Below are positions 16,915 to 25,555 of a DNA stretch of 64,000 nt, in pieces. The position numbers and the translations under genes are program-made. Within the stretch, counting starts at the first letter, position 1. The number at the start of each line of letters is the position of its first letter. Source of the DNA: Caulobacter segnis (GTDB taxonomy: Bacteria > Pseudomonadota > Alphaproteobacteria > Caulobacterales > Caulobacteraceae); the NCBI RefSeq assembly GCF_023935105.1, contig NZ_CP096040.1, positions 806,001 through 870,000 on the forward strand. The letters are read 5' to 3'. Under the pieces are notes generated by a model. The model was not told the origin of the DNA. It saw nothing but the letters and a program-made list of their open reading frames with translations, and made no database searches.

Positions 16915-17514
16915 TTAGGCTTCGGTGGTGGTGTCGCCGGCGTCCGATTGGGCGGCCGACGAGGCCTTCAGGGTCGCGATCACGAAGTCGCGGTCCATGG
17001 CCGGCTTCACGCCTTCCGGCAGCTTCACTTCCGAGATGCGGATGGTGTCGCCGATGTCGTGGTTGGCCAGGTCGATGACCAGCTCTTCCGGGATCTTGTC
17101 GGCCGGGCAGGCCAGTTCGACGGTGTGACGGATCACTTCCAGCGAGCCGCCCTTCTTCATGCCGACCGAGATGTCCTGGTTCTTGAAGTGAACCGGCACT
17201 TCGATCTTGATCAGCTGGTGCTCGTCGACGCGGTACAGGTCGAAGTGGACCGGCTCGTCGGTGACGGGGTGGAACTGGACGGACTTGGCGATGACCGATT
17301 GCTTTTCGTCGCCGTGTTGCAGGGTCACCAGGTGGCCCAGCAGCTTGCCGGTGTACAGCGACTTGCGGAATTCGTTGGCGCGCACGGCGATGTTCACCGG
17401 GGCCTTGCCGCCGCCGTACAGGGTGCCCGGGACCTTGCCTTCGCGACGGACGGCGCGGGCCGCGCCGGTGCCGGCGCCTTCACGGACTTCAACGTTCAGA
17501 ATGATCTCGGCCAT
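16915..17514 (-). CDS. rplY: 50S ribosomal protein L25/general stress protein Ctc
   Basis: A 199-residue L25 of the long (CTC) type: the N-terminal 5S rRNA-binding domain (about 1-95) carries GTGAARAVRREGKVPGTLYG, and a C-terminal beta domain (about 100-185) has the VHFDLYRVDEHQLIKIEVPV segment. It binds 5S rRNA in the central protuberance of the large subunit. The low-complexity tail (SSAAQSDAGDTTTEA) is typical. It is the first gene of a unit with pth. Confidence 0.96.
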   Translation of the reverse strand: MAEIILNVEVREGAGTGAARAVRREGKVPGTLYGGGKAPVNIAVRANEFRKSLYTGKLLGHLVTLQHGDEKQSVIAKSVQFHPVTDEPVHFDLYRVDEHQLIKIEVPVHFKNQDISVGMKKGGSLEVIRHTVELACPADKIPEELVIDLANHDIGDTIRISEVKLPEGVKPAMDRDFVIATLKASSAAQSDAGDTTTEA

Positions 17515-17609
17515 AGTGTTGTCTTTCTAGAGAGCCGGATGCTCTCTTCTGTGACCCAGGCGCCTATGGCTGTATTGCCACGCTCGCCCGGTCGTTTTGG
17601 GGTCGCGCT

Positions 17610-17647
17610 ACATACACAAAAGGGCCGGGCGACGCAACGCCCGGCCC
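17610..17647 (-). terminator. Rho-independent terminator after the Ala/Lys-tailed lipoprotein gene
   Basis: A ten-base perfect stem (17622-17631 with 17638-17647) with a six-base ACGCAA loop. The minus-strand tail begins TTTTGTGT. It lies 24 bases beyond the stop of the upstream gene. Confidence 0.75.
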
Positions 17648-17670
17648 CTTCGCGACGATTTCGCGGGAAA

Positions 17671-18753
17671 TCAGCTCTTCTTGGCCGCCGGCTTCCTGGC
17701 CTTGGCCTTGGCCTTTGCCTTGGCCGAGTTCGAGCCGGCGCCCTTCACGGCGATCGACTCCTTGACCGGCAGCATGCGCGGCGGCTCGGGCGGCAGGCTG
17801 GCGCCGGCGCCCTTGACCACGCAGGCCCCGGTGTCGATCAGGATGTGCTGGCCTAGGCAGAAGATGTCCTCGTAGTGCGGCTTGGACACGGCCAGGCACT
17901 GGTAGAGGTTCAGCTTGGCCATGTTCAGGCAGTTGGCCGTGGCCCAGTCGCCGCTCAGGGCGTCGATTGAGGTCAGGTTGTTGTCGCCGGCCGCGCCCAG
18001 GGCGGCCAGGGCCGCCACGGCCAGGCCGCGGATCACGATCGGCTGATAGGGGGCGGTCGCCGCGCGTGGGGTCAGGCCCAGCGGCTGGCCGCCGGTCGAG
18101 GCCTGCTGCAGCACGGCCACGTCGGCGCTCTCGGCCAGGGCCGGGGTGGCCGACAGGGTCTTGGCCGAGGCCAGGCGACCGTCGCGGTCGAGCACGGAGG
18201 CCTTGGACCAGGACGACTTCTGGACGTCGTAGGCGGCCTGCTTCACAGCCTTGCCGGCCATGTAGACCTTCAGGCCGTCGCCGCCGATCTGGTCGATGAT
18301 CAGGCCCGCGGCGCTGTCGCTGCCCTTGAACACGGCCGCGTAGGACGGGTTGGAGAAGATGTTGGCGATCATCTCCTGGCGCTGGGTCGGGTTGGCGGCC
18401 ACTTCGCGCACCGAGCCGACGAAGGTGGGGTCCTGCAGGGCCAGGACGGCGGCATAGGCCACCGCGCCGTTCATGAACGACTTGGTCTCATAGGCCGCGC
18501 CGACCTTCAGCGAGGCCTGGATCTGGTCGCCGTTCTGGAAGTCGGGCGACACCGCGCCAGCGCGGGCCATGTAGCCGCGGAAGGCGCTGGCGCGCTCGAC
18601 CAGGCTGGCCGACAGGGTGATCGGCGGCGTCGGGGGCGGGGCCTGGACGACGGGCGGCGGCGGCGGTGGCGGGGAGCTACAGGCCGCGACCAGCGCGGCC
18701 AGCGCCACGGCGGTCGTCGTCAGGACGACCCGCGTACGCGAAAAGGAACGCAT
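17671..18753 (-). CDS. Proline-rich lipoprotein with Lys/Ala tail, unknown function
   Basis: A 360-residue exported protein. The signal peptide ends in a lipobox-like LVAAC (cysteine near 25), directly followed by SSPPPPPPP and further prolines, a flexible tether. The central region (about 60-310) is mostly helical and contains several cysteines. The last 20 residues are alternating Ala/Lys (AKAKAKAKARKPAAKKS), resembling DNA- or cell-wall-binding tails. I place the start at ATG 18753 because GGGGAAG lies about ten bases upstream; ATG 18771 and the frame to 18804 are alternatives. It resembles no family I can name. Confidence 0.65.
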   Translation of the reverse strand: MRSFSRTRVVLTTTAVALAALVAACSSPPPPPPPVVQAPPPTPPITLSASLVERASAFRGYMARAGAVSPDFQNGDQIQASLKVGAAYETKSFMNGAVAYAAVLALQDPTFVGSVREVAANPTQRQEMIANIFSNPSYAAVFKGSDSAAGLIIDQIGGDGLKVYMAGKAVKQAAYDVQKSSWSKASVLDRDGRLASAKTLSATPALAESADVAVLQQASTGGQPLGLTPRAATAPYQPIVIRGLAVAALAALGAAGDNNLTSIDALSGDWATANCLNMAKLNLYQCLAVSKPHYEDIFCLGQHILIDTGACVVKGAGASLPPEPPRMLPVKESIAVKGAGSNSAKAKAKAKARKPAAKKS

Positions 18754-18926
18754 TTTCGAAAACTTCCCCATCAGTCTTGGCCCGGAAGGTCCTGGGCGGC
18801 GCACGTAGCAGCCCGGGTCGGCGACATTGTGACTGTCGCCCCGTTAACCAGACTTTTACAAGCGGAGCCATGGCGTTGGGTGTTTCGCGGCGACCGCCGA
18901 TTAACCACGAGAACGCGCCCGGCAGG

Positions 18927-19865
18927 TCAGTCGAACAGTTTCGACACCGACTCTTCGTTGGCGATCCGGCGGATGGCCTCGCCGATCAGCGGGGCGCACG
19001 AGACGTAGCGGATCTTGGGACAGGCCTTGGCCGGGTCCGAGGCCTCGATCGAGTCGGTGACCACCAGTTCGGTCAGGACCGAGTTGGCGACCCGGTCGGC
19101 CGCCGCGCCCGACAGCACGCCGTGGGTGATGTAGGCGCTGACCGACTTGGCGCCGTGGCTCATCAGGGCCTGGGCGGCATTGCACAGGGTGCCGGCCGAG
19201 TCGGCGATGTCGTCGAACAGGATGCAGCGGCGATCCTTGACGTCGCCGATGATGTTCATGACTTCCGACTGGCCCGGGCCCGAGCGGCGCTTGTCGACGA
19301 TCGCCAGGTCGGCGTCGTTCAGGCGCTTGGCCAGGGCGCGGGCGCGCACCACGCCGCCGACGTCGGGCGAGACGACCATCAGGTCATCGCCCATCGGGTA
19401 GTGCTTGCGGATGTCCTCGGCCATCAGGCGGGAGGGCAGCAGGTTGTCGGTCGGGATGTCGAAGAAGCCTTGGATCTGGCCGGCGTGCAGGTCCATCGTC
19501 AGGACGCGGTCGGCGCCCGAGCGGGTGATCAGGTTGGCGACCAGCTTGGCCGAGATCGGCGTGCGGCCGCCCGTCTTGCGGTCTTGGCGGGCGTAGCCGA
19601 AGTAGGGGAGCACGGCGGTGATCCGCTTGCCCGACGCGCGCTTCAGGGCGTCGATGCAGATCAGCAGCTCCATCAGGTTGTCGTTGGCCGGATAGCTGGT
19701 CGACTGGATGACGAAGACGTCCTCGCCCCGCACGTTCTCGTCGATGGTGACGAACACCTCGAGGTCGGCGAACCGGCGCACCTGGGCGCGGGTCAGCGGC
19801 ATGTCGAGATATTCCGCGATCGCCTGGGACAGCGGGCGGTTGGAGTTGCCGGACAGCAGCTTCAT
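18927..19865 (-). CDS. prs: Ribose-phosphate pyrophosphokinase
   Basis: A 312-residue class I PRPP synthetase, converting ribose 5-phosphate and ATP to PRPP for purine, pyrimidine, histidine, tryptophan and NAD synthesis. The N-terminal catalytic half begins [11 protein letters not shown] and includes [11 protein letters not shown] and [10 protein letters not shown]. The metal/ribose site is [14 protein letters not shown] and the PRPP loop lies in [19 protein letters not shown]. Length and order match the family. A 126-base gap separates it from the pgeF stop, so it probably has its own promoter. Confidence 0.97.
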   Translation of the reverse strand: MKLLSGNSNRPLSQAIAEYLDMPLTRAQVRRFADLEVFVTIDENVRGEDVFVIQSTSYPANDNLMELLICIDALKRASGKRITAVLPYFGYARQDRKTGGRTPISAKLVANLITRSGADRVLTMDLHAGQIQGFFDIPTDNLLPSRLMAEDIRKHYPMGDDLMVVSPDVGGVVRARALAKRLNDADLAIVDKRRSGPGQSEVMNIIGDVKDRRCILFDDIADSAGTLCNAAQALMSHGAKSVSAYITHGVLSGAAADRVANSVLTELVVTDSIEASDPAKACPKIRYVSCAPLIGEAIRRIANEESVSKLFD

Positions 19866-19991
19866 GGGGATATCTCGGAGTGGGGTCGGCCGTTGGGGCG
19901 CCTTCTAGCAGTGATCCGCCGTCGAGCAAGTGTTAACGGCCAGACTTTTTCGCTTCCGTACCCTGAGGATCGCCGGCGTGTTCCGGAAGCC

Positions 19992-20780
19992 TCACGCTTC
20001 CAGGCTGATCGCCGACAGCAGGCGGCCATAGTCGCCCTCGCCGTTCAGGAAGGCGCGGCGGTTGGAGAAGAACCATTCCTCTTCCGCCCGCGTGTCGCGG
20101 CCGACCCATTCGCGGCGCTCGACGCCGGCGGTCTCCAGGCGGTCCAGCACGAACGACGGCAGGTCGAAGAACCGCTTGCCCTCGCTCGCGCCCGGCTTGA
20201 AGAACCGGCCCGAGCCGGGGCAGTCGGCCTCGAACCGGTGCAGGAACTCCAGACCTACCTCGTACGATTTCGGGCCGATGCAGGGGCCGACGACGCCGGT
20301 GATGCGGTCGGGGCGGGCGCCCATCTCCACCATGCAGTCGACGGTGGCCTGGACGATCCCGTCCAGCGCTCCGCGCCAACCGGCGTGGGCGGCGGCCGCG
20401 ACGCGAGCCTCGGGATCGACCAGCAGCACCGGGGCGCAGTCGGCGGCCAGGGCCCCGCAGATCACCCCGGGGGTCTTGGTCACCACCGCGTCGCCCTCGG
20501 GACGAACGTCGCCCCACTGGCCATCGGCCTTGATCGCGATGGTCGAGTGGATCTGGTAGCAGGTGTTCAGGTCTTCAGGATCGCCGCCGAACCAGCGCGC
20601 GGCGCGGGCCCGGTTCTCGATGACGTCGGCCGGGTCGTCCTTGCTGCCCCGCCCCACGTTCAGGCTGTCGTAGATCCCGGTCGAGACCCCGCCCTGGCGC
20701 GTGAAGAAGGCGTGCTTCACCCCGGGCAGGCTGGACAGCAGCGGCGACTGGAGGGTCGGCAGGTCGGGCGTCTTGGTCAT
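19992..20780 (-). CDS. pgeF: Purine nucleoside phosphorylase/multicopper polyphenol oxidase-fold protein (PgeF/YfiH family)
   Basis: A 262-residue protein of the YfiH (DUF152) family. Characteristic segments are KHAFFTRQGGVS near the N-terminus, ADCAPVLLVD and AHAGWRG with the conserved Cys/His zinc ligands, and GPCIGPKSYEVG. Members were called polyphenol oxidases but act as purine nucleoside phosphorylases or in peptidoglycan editing. Start ATG 20780 overlaps the midA stop by four bases (ATGA), so this is the last gene of the lgt-midA-pgeF operon; the ORF extension to 20828 lies inside midA. Confidence 0.92.
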   Translation of the reverse strand: MTKTPDLPTLQSPLLSSLPGVKHAFFTRQGGVSTGIYDSLNVGRGSKDDPADVIENRARAARWFGGDPEDLNTCYQIHSTIAIKADGQWGDVRPEGDAVVTKTPGVICGALAADCAPVLLVDPEARVAAAAHAGWRGALDGIVQATVDCMVEMGARPDRITGVVGPCIGPKSYEVGLEFLHRFEADCPGSGRFFKPGASEGKRFFDLPSFVLDRLETAGVERREWVGRDTRAEEEWFFSNRRAFLNGEGDYGRLLSAISLEA

Positions 20781-21952
20781 GTCGCGTCCTCGAAGAGGGG
20801 GGGCGAAAGGTCGGGCGCGCACAGGCACGCGACCTTGAACAGAGCGCCCATCTGCGCCTTGCCGACCAGACGATCAAGCTGTCTCGCCAGCTGGTCGGCG
20901 CGATCGGGCCGGGCCTCAGCCAACGCCTGGGCGCGCGCCTCGATCCCCAGGGCCAGCAGGAACTCGGCCTGGGTGAGGATCGGCCCCGCCTTGGCGCCGG
21001 TCTCGCGGGCCGCGGCGACCACGGCCGGGAAGTCGACCCACACGGTCAGGTCGGCCAGGCCGGCGGTCTTCAGCGGGTCGACTTTCCGGTGGTTCTGGAT
21101 GGCCTGCAGCGTGTCGCCGGCCTCGGGCTGGGCCCGGCCGTAGTCGATCAGCAGCGCCGCGCCGCCGTCCGTGACCAGGCGGTGCGCGATGTCGGAGGCC
21201 AGGGCCGCCTGGGCGGGGGAGGATTCCCAGATGCTCCCTTCCCCCTCGATGGGGGAAGGGTTGGGGATGGGGGTGACTTCGGTGGCGGCGGCTTGGCGAC
21301 GGCGCGCTTCATCGAATGCCGCGATCACCCCCACCCCTACCCCTCCCCCATCAAGGGGGAGGGAGATTTTCCCGAGCGACTTCAGCCCGAACGCCAGCTC
21401 GCCGTCGTCGGAGAGCCCGATCACCCGCTCGGCCCAGCCGGTCTCGGTCCGCACGAACTGGCGGGCGGGCAGGCAGTCGAGGAGTTCGTTGGCGACCAGG
21501 ATCATCGGCGCGCCGCCGGGGACCCCGTCCAGGCGGGAGGCCCAGTGAGGCATGTCACCCAGCTTCGCCGCCTGTTTCGCGCGCAGCGGCCGTGACACCT
21601 CGACCAGCCAGACCTCGGCGGCGGCCAGGAACGCCGGTTCCAGACGCCCGGCGCGCAACAGGTCGCTCATCAGCGTGCCGTCGCCCGGCCCCATTTCGAC
21701 CAGGCGGAACGGCGCAGGCCGGCCCATCCGGGTCCAGGTCTCGAGCATCCACAGGCCGATCAGCTCGCCGAACATCTGGCTGACCAGCGGGGCGGTGATG
21801 AAGTCGCCGCCGTCGCCGCCAAGGCCTCCCAACGCGGGGCGCGTGGCGTAGTAGCCGTCGCGCGGGTCGTGCAGGCAGCGGGTGAAGAACTCGGGAACGC
21901 CGATCGGTCCGTCCTGGGCGATCTGCGCCTTCAGGCGATCAAGCAGGCTCAT
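20777..21952 (-). CDS. MidA/NDUFAF7-family SAM-dependent methyltransferase with in-frame repeat insertion
   Basis: A 391-residue methyltransferase of the MidA/DUF185 family, whose mitochondrial member (NDUFAF7) symmetrically dimethylates an arginine in complex I subunit NDUFS2. The N-terminal IGVPEFFTRCLHDPRDGYYATR and the SAM motif RLVEMGPGDGTLMSDLLRA (about 75-95) are diagnostic. Residues about 196-239 are anomalous: a glycine/valine stretch and TPIPNPSPIEGEG encoded by a palindromic repeat (21235-21366) inserted without breaking the frame. Family function resumes with LASDIAHRLVTDGGAALLIDYG. It overlaps lgt by 14 bases and pgeF by 4. Confidence 0.92.
   Translation of the reverse strand: MSLLDRLKAQIAQDGPIGVPEFFTRCLHDPRDGYYATRPALGGLGGDGGDFITAPLVSQMFGELIGLWMLETWTRMGRPAPFRLVEMGPGDGTLMSDLLRAGRLEPAFLAAAEVWLVEVSRPLRAKQAAKLGDMPHWASRLDGVPGGAPMILVANELLDCLPARQFVRTETGWAERVIGLSDDGELAFGLKSLGKISLPLDGGGVGVGVIAAFDEARRRQAAATEVTPIPNPSPIEGEGSIWESSPAQAALASDIAHRLVTDGGAALLIDYGRAQPEAGDTLQAIQNHRKVDPLKTAGLADLTVWVDFPAVVAAARETGAKAGPILTQAEFLLALGIEARAQALAEARPDRADQLARQLDRLVGKAQMGALFKVACLCAPDLSPPLFEDAT
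21235..21366. repeat. Palindromic repeat element inserted in frame in midA
   Basis: Two arms of about 42 bases (21235-21277 and 21324-21366) form an imperfect inverted repeat built around CCCCCTCGATGGGGG and CCCCCATCAAGGGGG, separated by about 46 bases. The translated product includes the motif NPSPIEGEG. It is the same style of GC-rich palindrome seen between genes elsewhere in the window, but here it adds about 44 codons to a conserved gene. Confidence 0.8.
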
Positions 21953-22865
21953 GACCCTCGTCGCCGCCCTTCGTTTCTTGTGGCGGCTTAACCGGTTCCT
22001 TCAGCGCCTTCCACAGCAGCCAGCCGCCGACCAGGATCATCGGCGTCGACAGCAGCATGCCCATGGTCAGGCCCAGCGGGAAGTCGGGCATGCCGATGTC
22101 GGGATTGCGCACGTTCTCCAGCGACAGGCGGAAGACGCCGTACGAGATCAGGAACATCGCCACGATCGCCCCGCGCCGTTGCAGCCACTTCAGGCGATAG
22201 ACGCAGAGGGCCAGGATTAGGAACAGCAGCAGGCCTTCCAGTCCCGCCTCGTACAGCTGGCTGGGATGGCGCGGCAGCGAACCGGCCGGACAGATATGCT
22301 GCGGATGGCTGGCCTTGATCGTCTCGTTGCAGAAGACGATGCCCCACGGCCCGTCGGTCGGTCGGCCCCACAGCTCGCCATTGATGAAGTTGGCGATGCG
22401 GCCGAAGAACAGGCCGATCGGGGCGACGGGCGCGATCAGGTCGCCCAGCTTCAGGATGTCAATCTTCTGCTGGCGGGCGAACAGCGCGATCGCCGCGCAG
22501 ACCCCCAGGAAGCCGCCGTGGAACGACATGCCGCCTTCCCAGATCTTGAAGATGTCCAGCGGATGCGCCAGCAGCCAGGTCCGCTGCTCCGAATTCAGCA
22601 GCATGTAGAAGAGGATGTAGCCGATCCGGCCGCCCAGGATGATGCCCAGGGTGATCCACAGCACCAGGTCGTCGATCTGCAGCGGCGTGGCCGTGGGCGT
22701 GCGGCCGCCCCACAGGCTGGGGGTCCGCGTCATGCGGACGGCGAAGCGCCAGCCCAGCAGGATGCCCGCCACATAGGCCAGGGCGTACCAGCGCAGGGCC
22801 AGCGGACCCCATTGCAGGGCCCAGGGGCCGATGTGAACGACAGGATCGATATCTGGAAAGATCAC
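21939..22865 (-). CDS. lgt: Prolipoprotein diacylglyceryl transferase
   Basis: A 308-residue polytopic inner-membrane enzyme that moves diacylglycerol from phosphatidylglycerol to the lipobox cysteine of prolipoproteins, the first step of lipoprotein maturation. Seven hydrophobic helices are evident. Key motifs are ILGGRIGYILFY, EGGMSFHGGFLG and the Lgt signature FGRIANFINGELWGR, with HPSQLYEAGLEG near the end. The cytoplasmic C-terminal tail is charged. First gene of the operon with midA and pgeF; the divergent ubiK gene starts 116 bases away. Confidence 0.96.
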   Translation of the reverse strand: MIFPDIDPVVHIGPWALQWGPLALRWYALAYVAGILLGWRFAVRMTRTPSLWGGRTPTATPLQIDDLVLWITLGIILGGRIGYILFYMLLNSEQRTWLLAHPLDIFKIWEGGMSFHGGFLGVCAAIALFARQQKIDILKLGDLIAPVAPIGLFFGRIANFINGELWGRPTDGPWGIVFCNETIKASHPQHICPAGSLPRHPSQLYEAGLEGLLLFLILALCVYRLKWLQRRGAIVAMFLISYGVFRLSLENVRNPDIGMPDFPLGLTMGMLLSTPMILVGGWLLWKALKEPVKPPQETKGGDEGHEPA

Positions 22866-22981
22866 GCCGGACAGCTCCGTTCGGGACAGATCGTCGCACC
22901 TGTATAGGCTTCGGGCTTCGCTTTCATCCCCCGTTTCCCATATAAGAGGCGCGATCCACTGTTGGGTCCCCCGGAACCGCG

Positions 22982-23251
22982 ATGCACAGCCAGAACCCCT
23001 TCCTCGACGAATTCGCCAAGCTGACCCAGGCGGCCATGGGCATCGCCCAGACGGCCGGCGAGGAGGCGAAGACGGCGATGCGGGCCCAGGCCGACCGCCT
23101 GGCGGCCGAGTTCGACCTGATCCGTCGCGACGATTTCGAGGCTCTGAAAGCCGAGGTCGCCGCCCTGCGCGAAGAGGTCGCGGCGCTGAAGGCCGCCCCC
23201 AAGGAAACCAAGAAAGCGCCGTCCAAAAAGGCCGCGCCTTCGGCCGAATAG
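22982..23251 (+). CDS. ubiK: Accessory factor UbiK-like BMFP-domain protein
   Basis: An 89-residue protein of the BMFP/YqiC family. Residues about 8-45 form an amphipathic helix and 50-72 a coiled coil (DFEALKAEVAALREEVAALKA); the tail is Lys/Ala-rich. UbiK in Enterobacteria assists the ubiquinone-biosynthesis hydroxylase complex with UbiJ, and BMFP proteins trimerise and promote membrane fusion in vitro. A ubiquinone role is consistent with an organism that has a bc1 complex, but is by family inference only. Confidence 0.85.
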   Translation: MHSQNPFLDEFAKLTQAAMGIAQTAGEEAKTAMRAQADRLAAEFDLIRRDDFEALKAEVAALREEVAALKAAPKETKKAPSKKAAPSAE

Positions 23252-23383
23252 GCGAATCGCCGCTCGCTCGCGGCGTGAAGCGGGTTGAGACGAAAGCAAC
23301 GAAGCAGATTAGTGTCCCCTGGTACGTGAGCGATTCAGAGCGGGGGTAACCCTCGCCGTCGCGGGCGGGGACGTAGGTTTTTC

Positions 23384-23890
23384 ATGGATACCCAACCGGA
23401 AGACGACGACGTCCTGATGGCTCTCGACCCCCTCGAGGTGGTCGAGCATGTGCTGTCGGCCGAAAACCTGACCTTCGATCGCACCGAAGACGGCGACCTG
23501 GCCTTCGCCCTCAAGGGCGACTGGAAGGACTATGAGCTGTGGTTCGCCTGGCGGCCCGAGGCCGACTGCCTGCAGCTGTGCCTGTCGCTGGACCTGCGCG
23601 CCCCGAAGAGCAAACGCGCCAACGCCTACGAGCTGCTGGCCCTGATCAACCAGCGCGTCTGGCTGGGCCACTTCGAGGTCTGGACCGAGGACGGCGAGGT
23701 CGTGTTCCGCCACGCCCTGGCCCTGCCGGCCGGCGAGCGCCCGACCATGGCCCAGGCGGCGTCGATGATCGACGCGGCAGTGGAGGCGGCCGATCGCTTC
23801 TTCCCGGCCTTCGAATTCCTGCTCCAGGGCGCCAAGACCCCGGACCAGGCCATGGCCGCCTGCATGTTCGAGACCGTGGGCCAGGCCTGA
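23384..23890 (+). CDS. YbjN domain-containing protein
   Basis: A 168-residue acidic cytosolic protein of the YbjN superfamily (a type III secretion chaperone-like fold). The pattern DPLEVVEHVLSAENLTFDR, then YELWFAWRPEADCLQLCLSLDLRA and ALINQRVWLGHFEVW, followed by the helix in MIDAAVEAADRFFPAFEFLL, is typical of alphaproteobacterial members. YbjN affects motility, stress responses and multicopy phenotypes in E. coli; the mechanism is unknown. It lies just ahead of proC on the same strand. Confidence 0.88.
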   Translation: MDTQPEDDDVLMALDPLEVVEHVLSAENLTFDRTEDGDLAFALKGDWKDYELWFAWRPEADCLQLCLSLDLRAPKSKRANAYELLALINQRVWLGHFEVWTEDGEVVFRHALALPAGERPTMAQAASMIDAAVEAADRFFPAFEFLLQGAKTPDQAMAACMFETVGQA

Positions 23891-23962
23891 TCGCCTGCTT
23901 GGCCCTTGGCCAAGGCTTCCCGGGGGCTTAAGGCCACGGCGATAGTTCGTCGGAGCAGCCTC

Positions 23963-24745
23963 ATGACCCCCATCCTCCTCCTCGGCGCCGGACGCATGGG
24001 CGGGGCCCTGGCCCAAGGCTGGCGCGAGGCCGGCGCTTTCTCGGCCGCCGACCTGATCATCCGTGATCCGAACGTCGATCCCGCCGCCTTCGAAGGTGCG
24101 AGGGTCAACCCACCGTTGGAGGCCATGGGCGCGGCCAAGACCGTGCTGCTGGCCGTCAAGCCGCAGATCTGGCGCGAGGCGGTCCGGGACGTGGTCCCGC
24201 ACCTGGCGCCCGACGCCGTCATCGTCTCGATCGCCGCCGGCGTCCGCGCGGCCGACATCGCCGAAGTCTTCGGCGGTCGCCGCGTGGCGCGGGTCATGCC
24301 GACCACCGCCGTCGCGATCGGCCTGGGCGCGGCCTCGATCCACGCCGATGACGAAGACGCCCGCGCCGTGGCTCGCGCCCTGTTCGCGCCGGTCGCTACC
24401 GTGGTCGACCTGCCCAGCGAAGACCTGATGCACGCGGCCACCGCCGTGTCGGGCTCGGCCCCGGCCTATCTCTACGCCTTCGTCGAGGCGCTCGAGGCCG
24501 CTGGCGCCGCCCAGGGCCTGGACGCCGCCGACAGCGCCAGGTTGGCCCGCGCCACGATCATCGGCGCGGCGGCGCTGATGGCGCGGGGCGGCGAGGAACC
24601 GGCCGAACTGCGCAAGCAGGTGACCTCGCCGGGCGGCACGACGGCGGCGGCCCTTACCGTGCTGATGGGCGAGGGCGGCTTCGGAGACTTGCTGCCCAAA
24701 GCGCTCGAGGCCTGCGTGACGCGGTCGAAGGAATTGGGGGGCTGA
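23963..24745 (+). CDS. proC: Pyrroline-5-carboxylate reductase
   Basis: A 260-residue enzyme for the last step of proline synthesis, reducing pyrroline-5-carboxylate with NAD(P)H. The N-terminal Rossmann motif LLGAGRMGGALAQGW is followed by LLAVKPQIW and RVMPTTAVAIGLGAASI. The C-terminal dimerisation domain carries HAATAVSGSAPAYLYAFVEAL and RKQVTSPGGTTAAALTVL, the proline-reductase signature. I place the start at ATG 23963 with CGGAG ten bases upstream; the longer frame begins inside the previous intergenic region. Confidence 0.96.
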   Translation: MTPILLLGAGRMGGALAQGWREAGAFSAADLIIRDPNVDPAAFEGARVNPPLEAMGAAKTVLLAVKPQIWREAVRDVVPHLAPDAVIVSIAAGVRAADIAEVFGGRRVARVMPTTAVAIGLGAASIHADDEDARAVARALFAPVATVVDLPSEDLMHAATAVSGSAPAYLYAFVEALEAAGAAQGLDAADSARLARATIIGAAALMARGGEEPAELRKQVTSPGGTTAAALTVLMGEGGFGDLLPKALEACVTRSKELGG

Positions 24746-24749
24746 TACT

Positions 24750-24853
24750 TGCCCCCTCCGCGCTGCGCGCTCCTCCCCCGGAGGGGGAAGAAGGTCGCCT
24801 TCCGCCCCCGCTGGGGGCGGACGACCTGCGGAGCAGGTCAGGTGGGGGCTTGC
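24750..24853. repeat. GC-rich palindromic element, copy 1 of a family also at 45045-45152
   Basis: It begins five bases after the proC stop. It contains nested hairpins including CTCCCCCGGAGGGGG and CGCCCCCGCTGGGGGCG, and ends CAGGTGGGGGCTT. The copy at 45045-45152 is nearly the same sequence in reverse orientation. It may double as a transcription terminator for proC. Confidence 0.75.
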
Positions 24854-24886
24854 TGAGCCAGCCGTCCTGACCCCATCTCTCCGGTC

Positions 24887-25426
24887 ATGACCGCCGAAGA
24901 CATCCTCGACCGCGCCGCCGATGCCGCCCTGGCCCTCGCCGCTGACAAGCCTTGGCGCAACGTCTCGCTGCGCGACATCGCGGTGAAGGCCGAGGTTCCG
25001 TTCGCCGAGCTCTATGCCGAGGCCGATAGCAAGGCCGCCGTGCTCGCCCATCTCTCGGCGCGCTTCGACCGCGCCGCGCTCTCCGTCGACTATCCGGAGA
25101 ACTCCGAACCGCACGACCGCCTGTTCGACGCCGCCATGGCCCGTCTGGAGGCCATGGAGCCCCACCGCGCCGCCCTGCTGGCCATCGCCAAGTCGGAAGG
25201 TCCGCTGGCTTCGGCGTCGCGCTTTCCGCGCATCGCCCGCGCCATCCTGGAGGCCGCCGGCGTCCCCGCCACCCCGCCGCGTCTCTTGGCCATGACCGCC
25301 GTCTGGGCCCGCGTCGTCCAGGTCTGGCGCGACGACGAGGGCGCGCTGAACCGCACCATGGCCGAGCTGGACAAGCGCCTGAAGCAGATGGCCGAGCGGC
25401 TCGGCAGGATCGGGGCGGGGTTTTGA
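24887..25426 (+). CDS. TetR-family-like regulator (COQ9-type C-terminus)
   Basis: A 179-residue protein. The first 50 residues carry a TetR-like helix-turn-helix (SLRDIAVKAEVPFAELYAEADSK at about 27-48, with the S-x-x-D-I-A pattern). The remaining all-helical part, with RFDRAALSVDY, RFPRIARAILEAAG and VWARVVQVWRDDEGALNRTMAELDKRL, resembles COQ9/TetR C-terminal domains. COQ9 proteins bind lipids and support ubiquinone synthesis; TetR proteins repress drug or metabolite genes. I cannot decide between them. A palindromic repeat starts immediately after its stop. Confidence 0.75.
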   Translation: MTAEDILDRAADAALALAADKPWRNVSLRDIAVKAEVPFAELYAEADSKAAVLAHLSARFDRAALSVDYPENSEPHDRLFDAAMARLEAMEPHRAALLAIAKSEGPLASASRFPRIARAILEAAGVPATPPRLLAMTAVWARVVQVWRDDEGALNRTMAELDKRLKQMAERLGRIGAGF

Positions 25427-25550
25427 AATCCTCCCCCTAGCGGGGGAGGTGGTCGCGAAGCGACCGGAGGGGGAAGTGCTGCCTAGCCTGCCTCTTCCCC
25501 CTCCGTCGTCTCTTCGAGCCGACACCTCCCCCGTTTGGAGGAGGATTTTT
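25427..25550. repeat. GC-rich palindromic element between convergent genes, same family as 46756-46875
   Basis: It starts at the TetR stop and ends six bases before the kinase stop. Terminal inverted repeats of about 25 bases (CCTCCCCCTAGCGGGGGAGG at one end, an analogous hairpin at the other) flank a core with GTCGCTTCGGAGG-like sequence. The reverse complement closely matches the copy at 46756-46875, including a core of over 40 near-identical bases. Confidence 0.85.
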
Positions 25551-25555
25551 GGGCG

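Noticed and set aside
23309..25525. 738-codon minus-strand frame across proC and TetR genes
   Set aside because: Composition is that of an antisense frame; the plus-strand genes have clear family motifs and ribosome sites.
24750..25550. Possible CRISPR array from regularly spaced GC-rich repeats
   Set aside because: The repeats are palindromic intergenic elements without regular unit length or unique spacers, and no cas genes are present.
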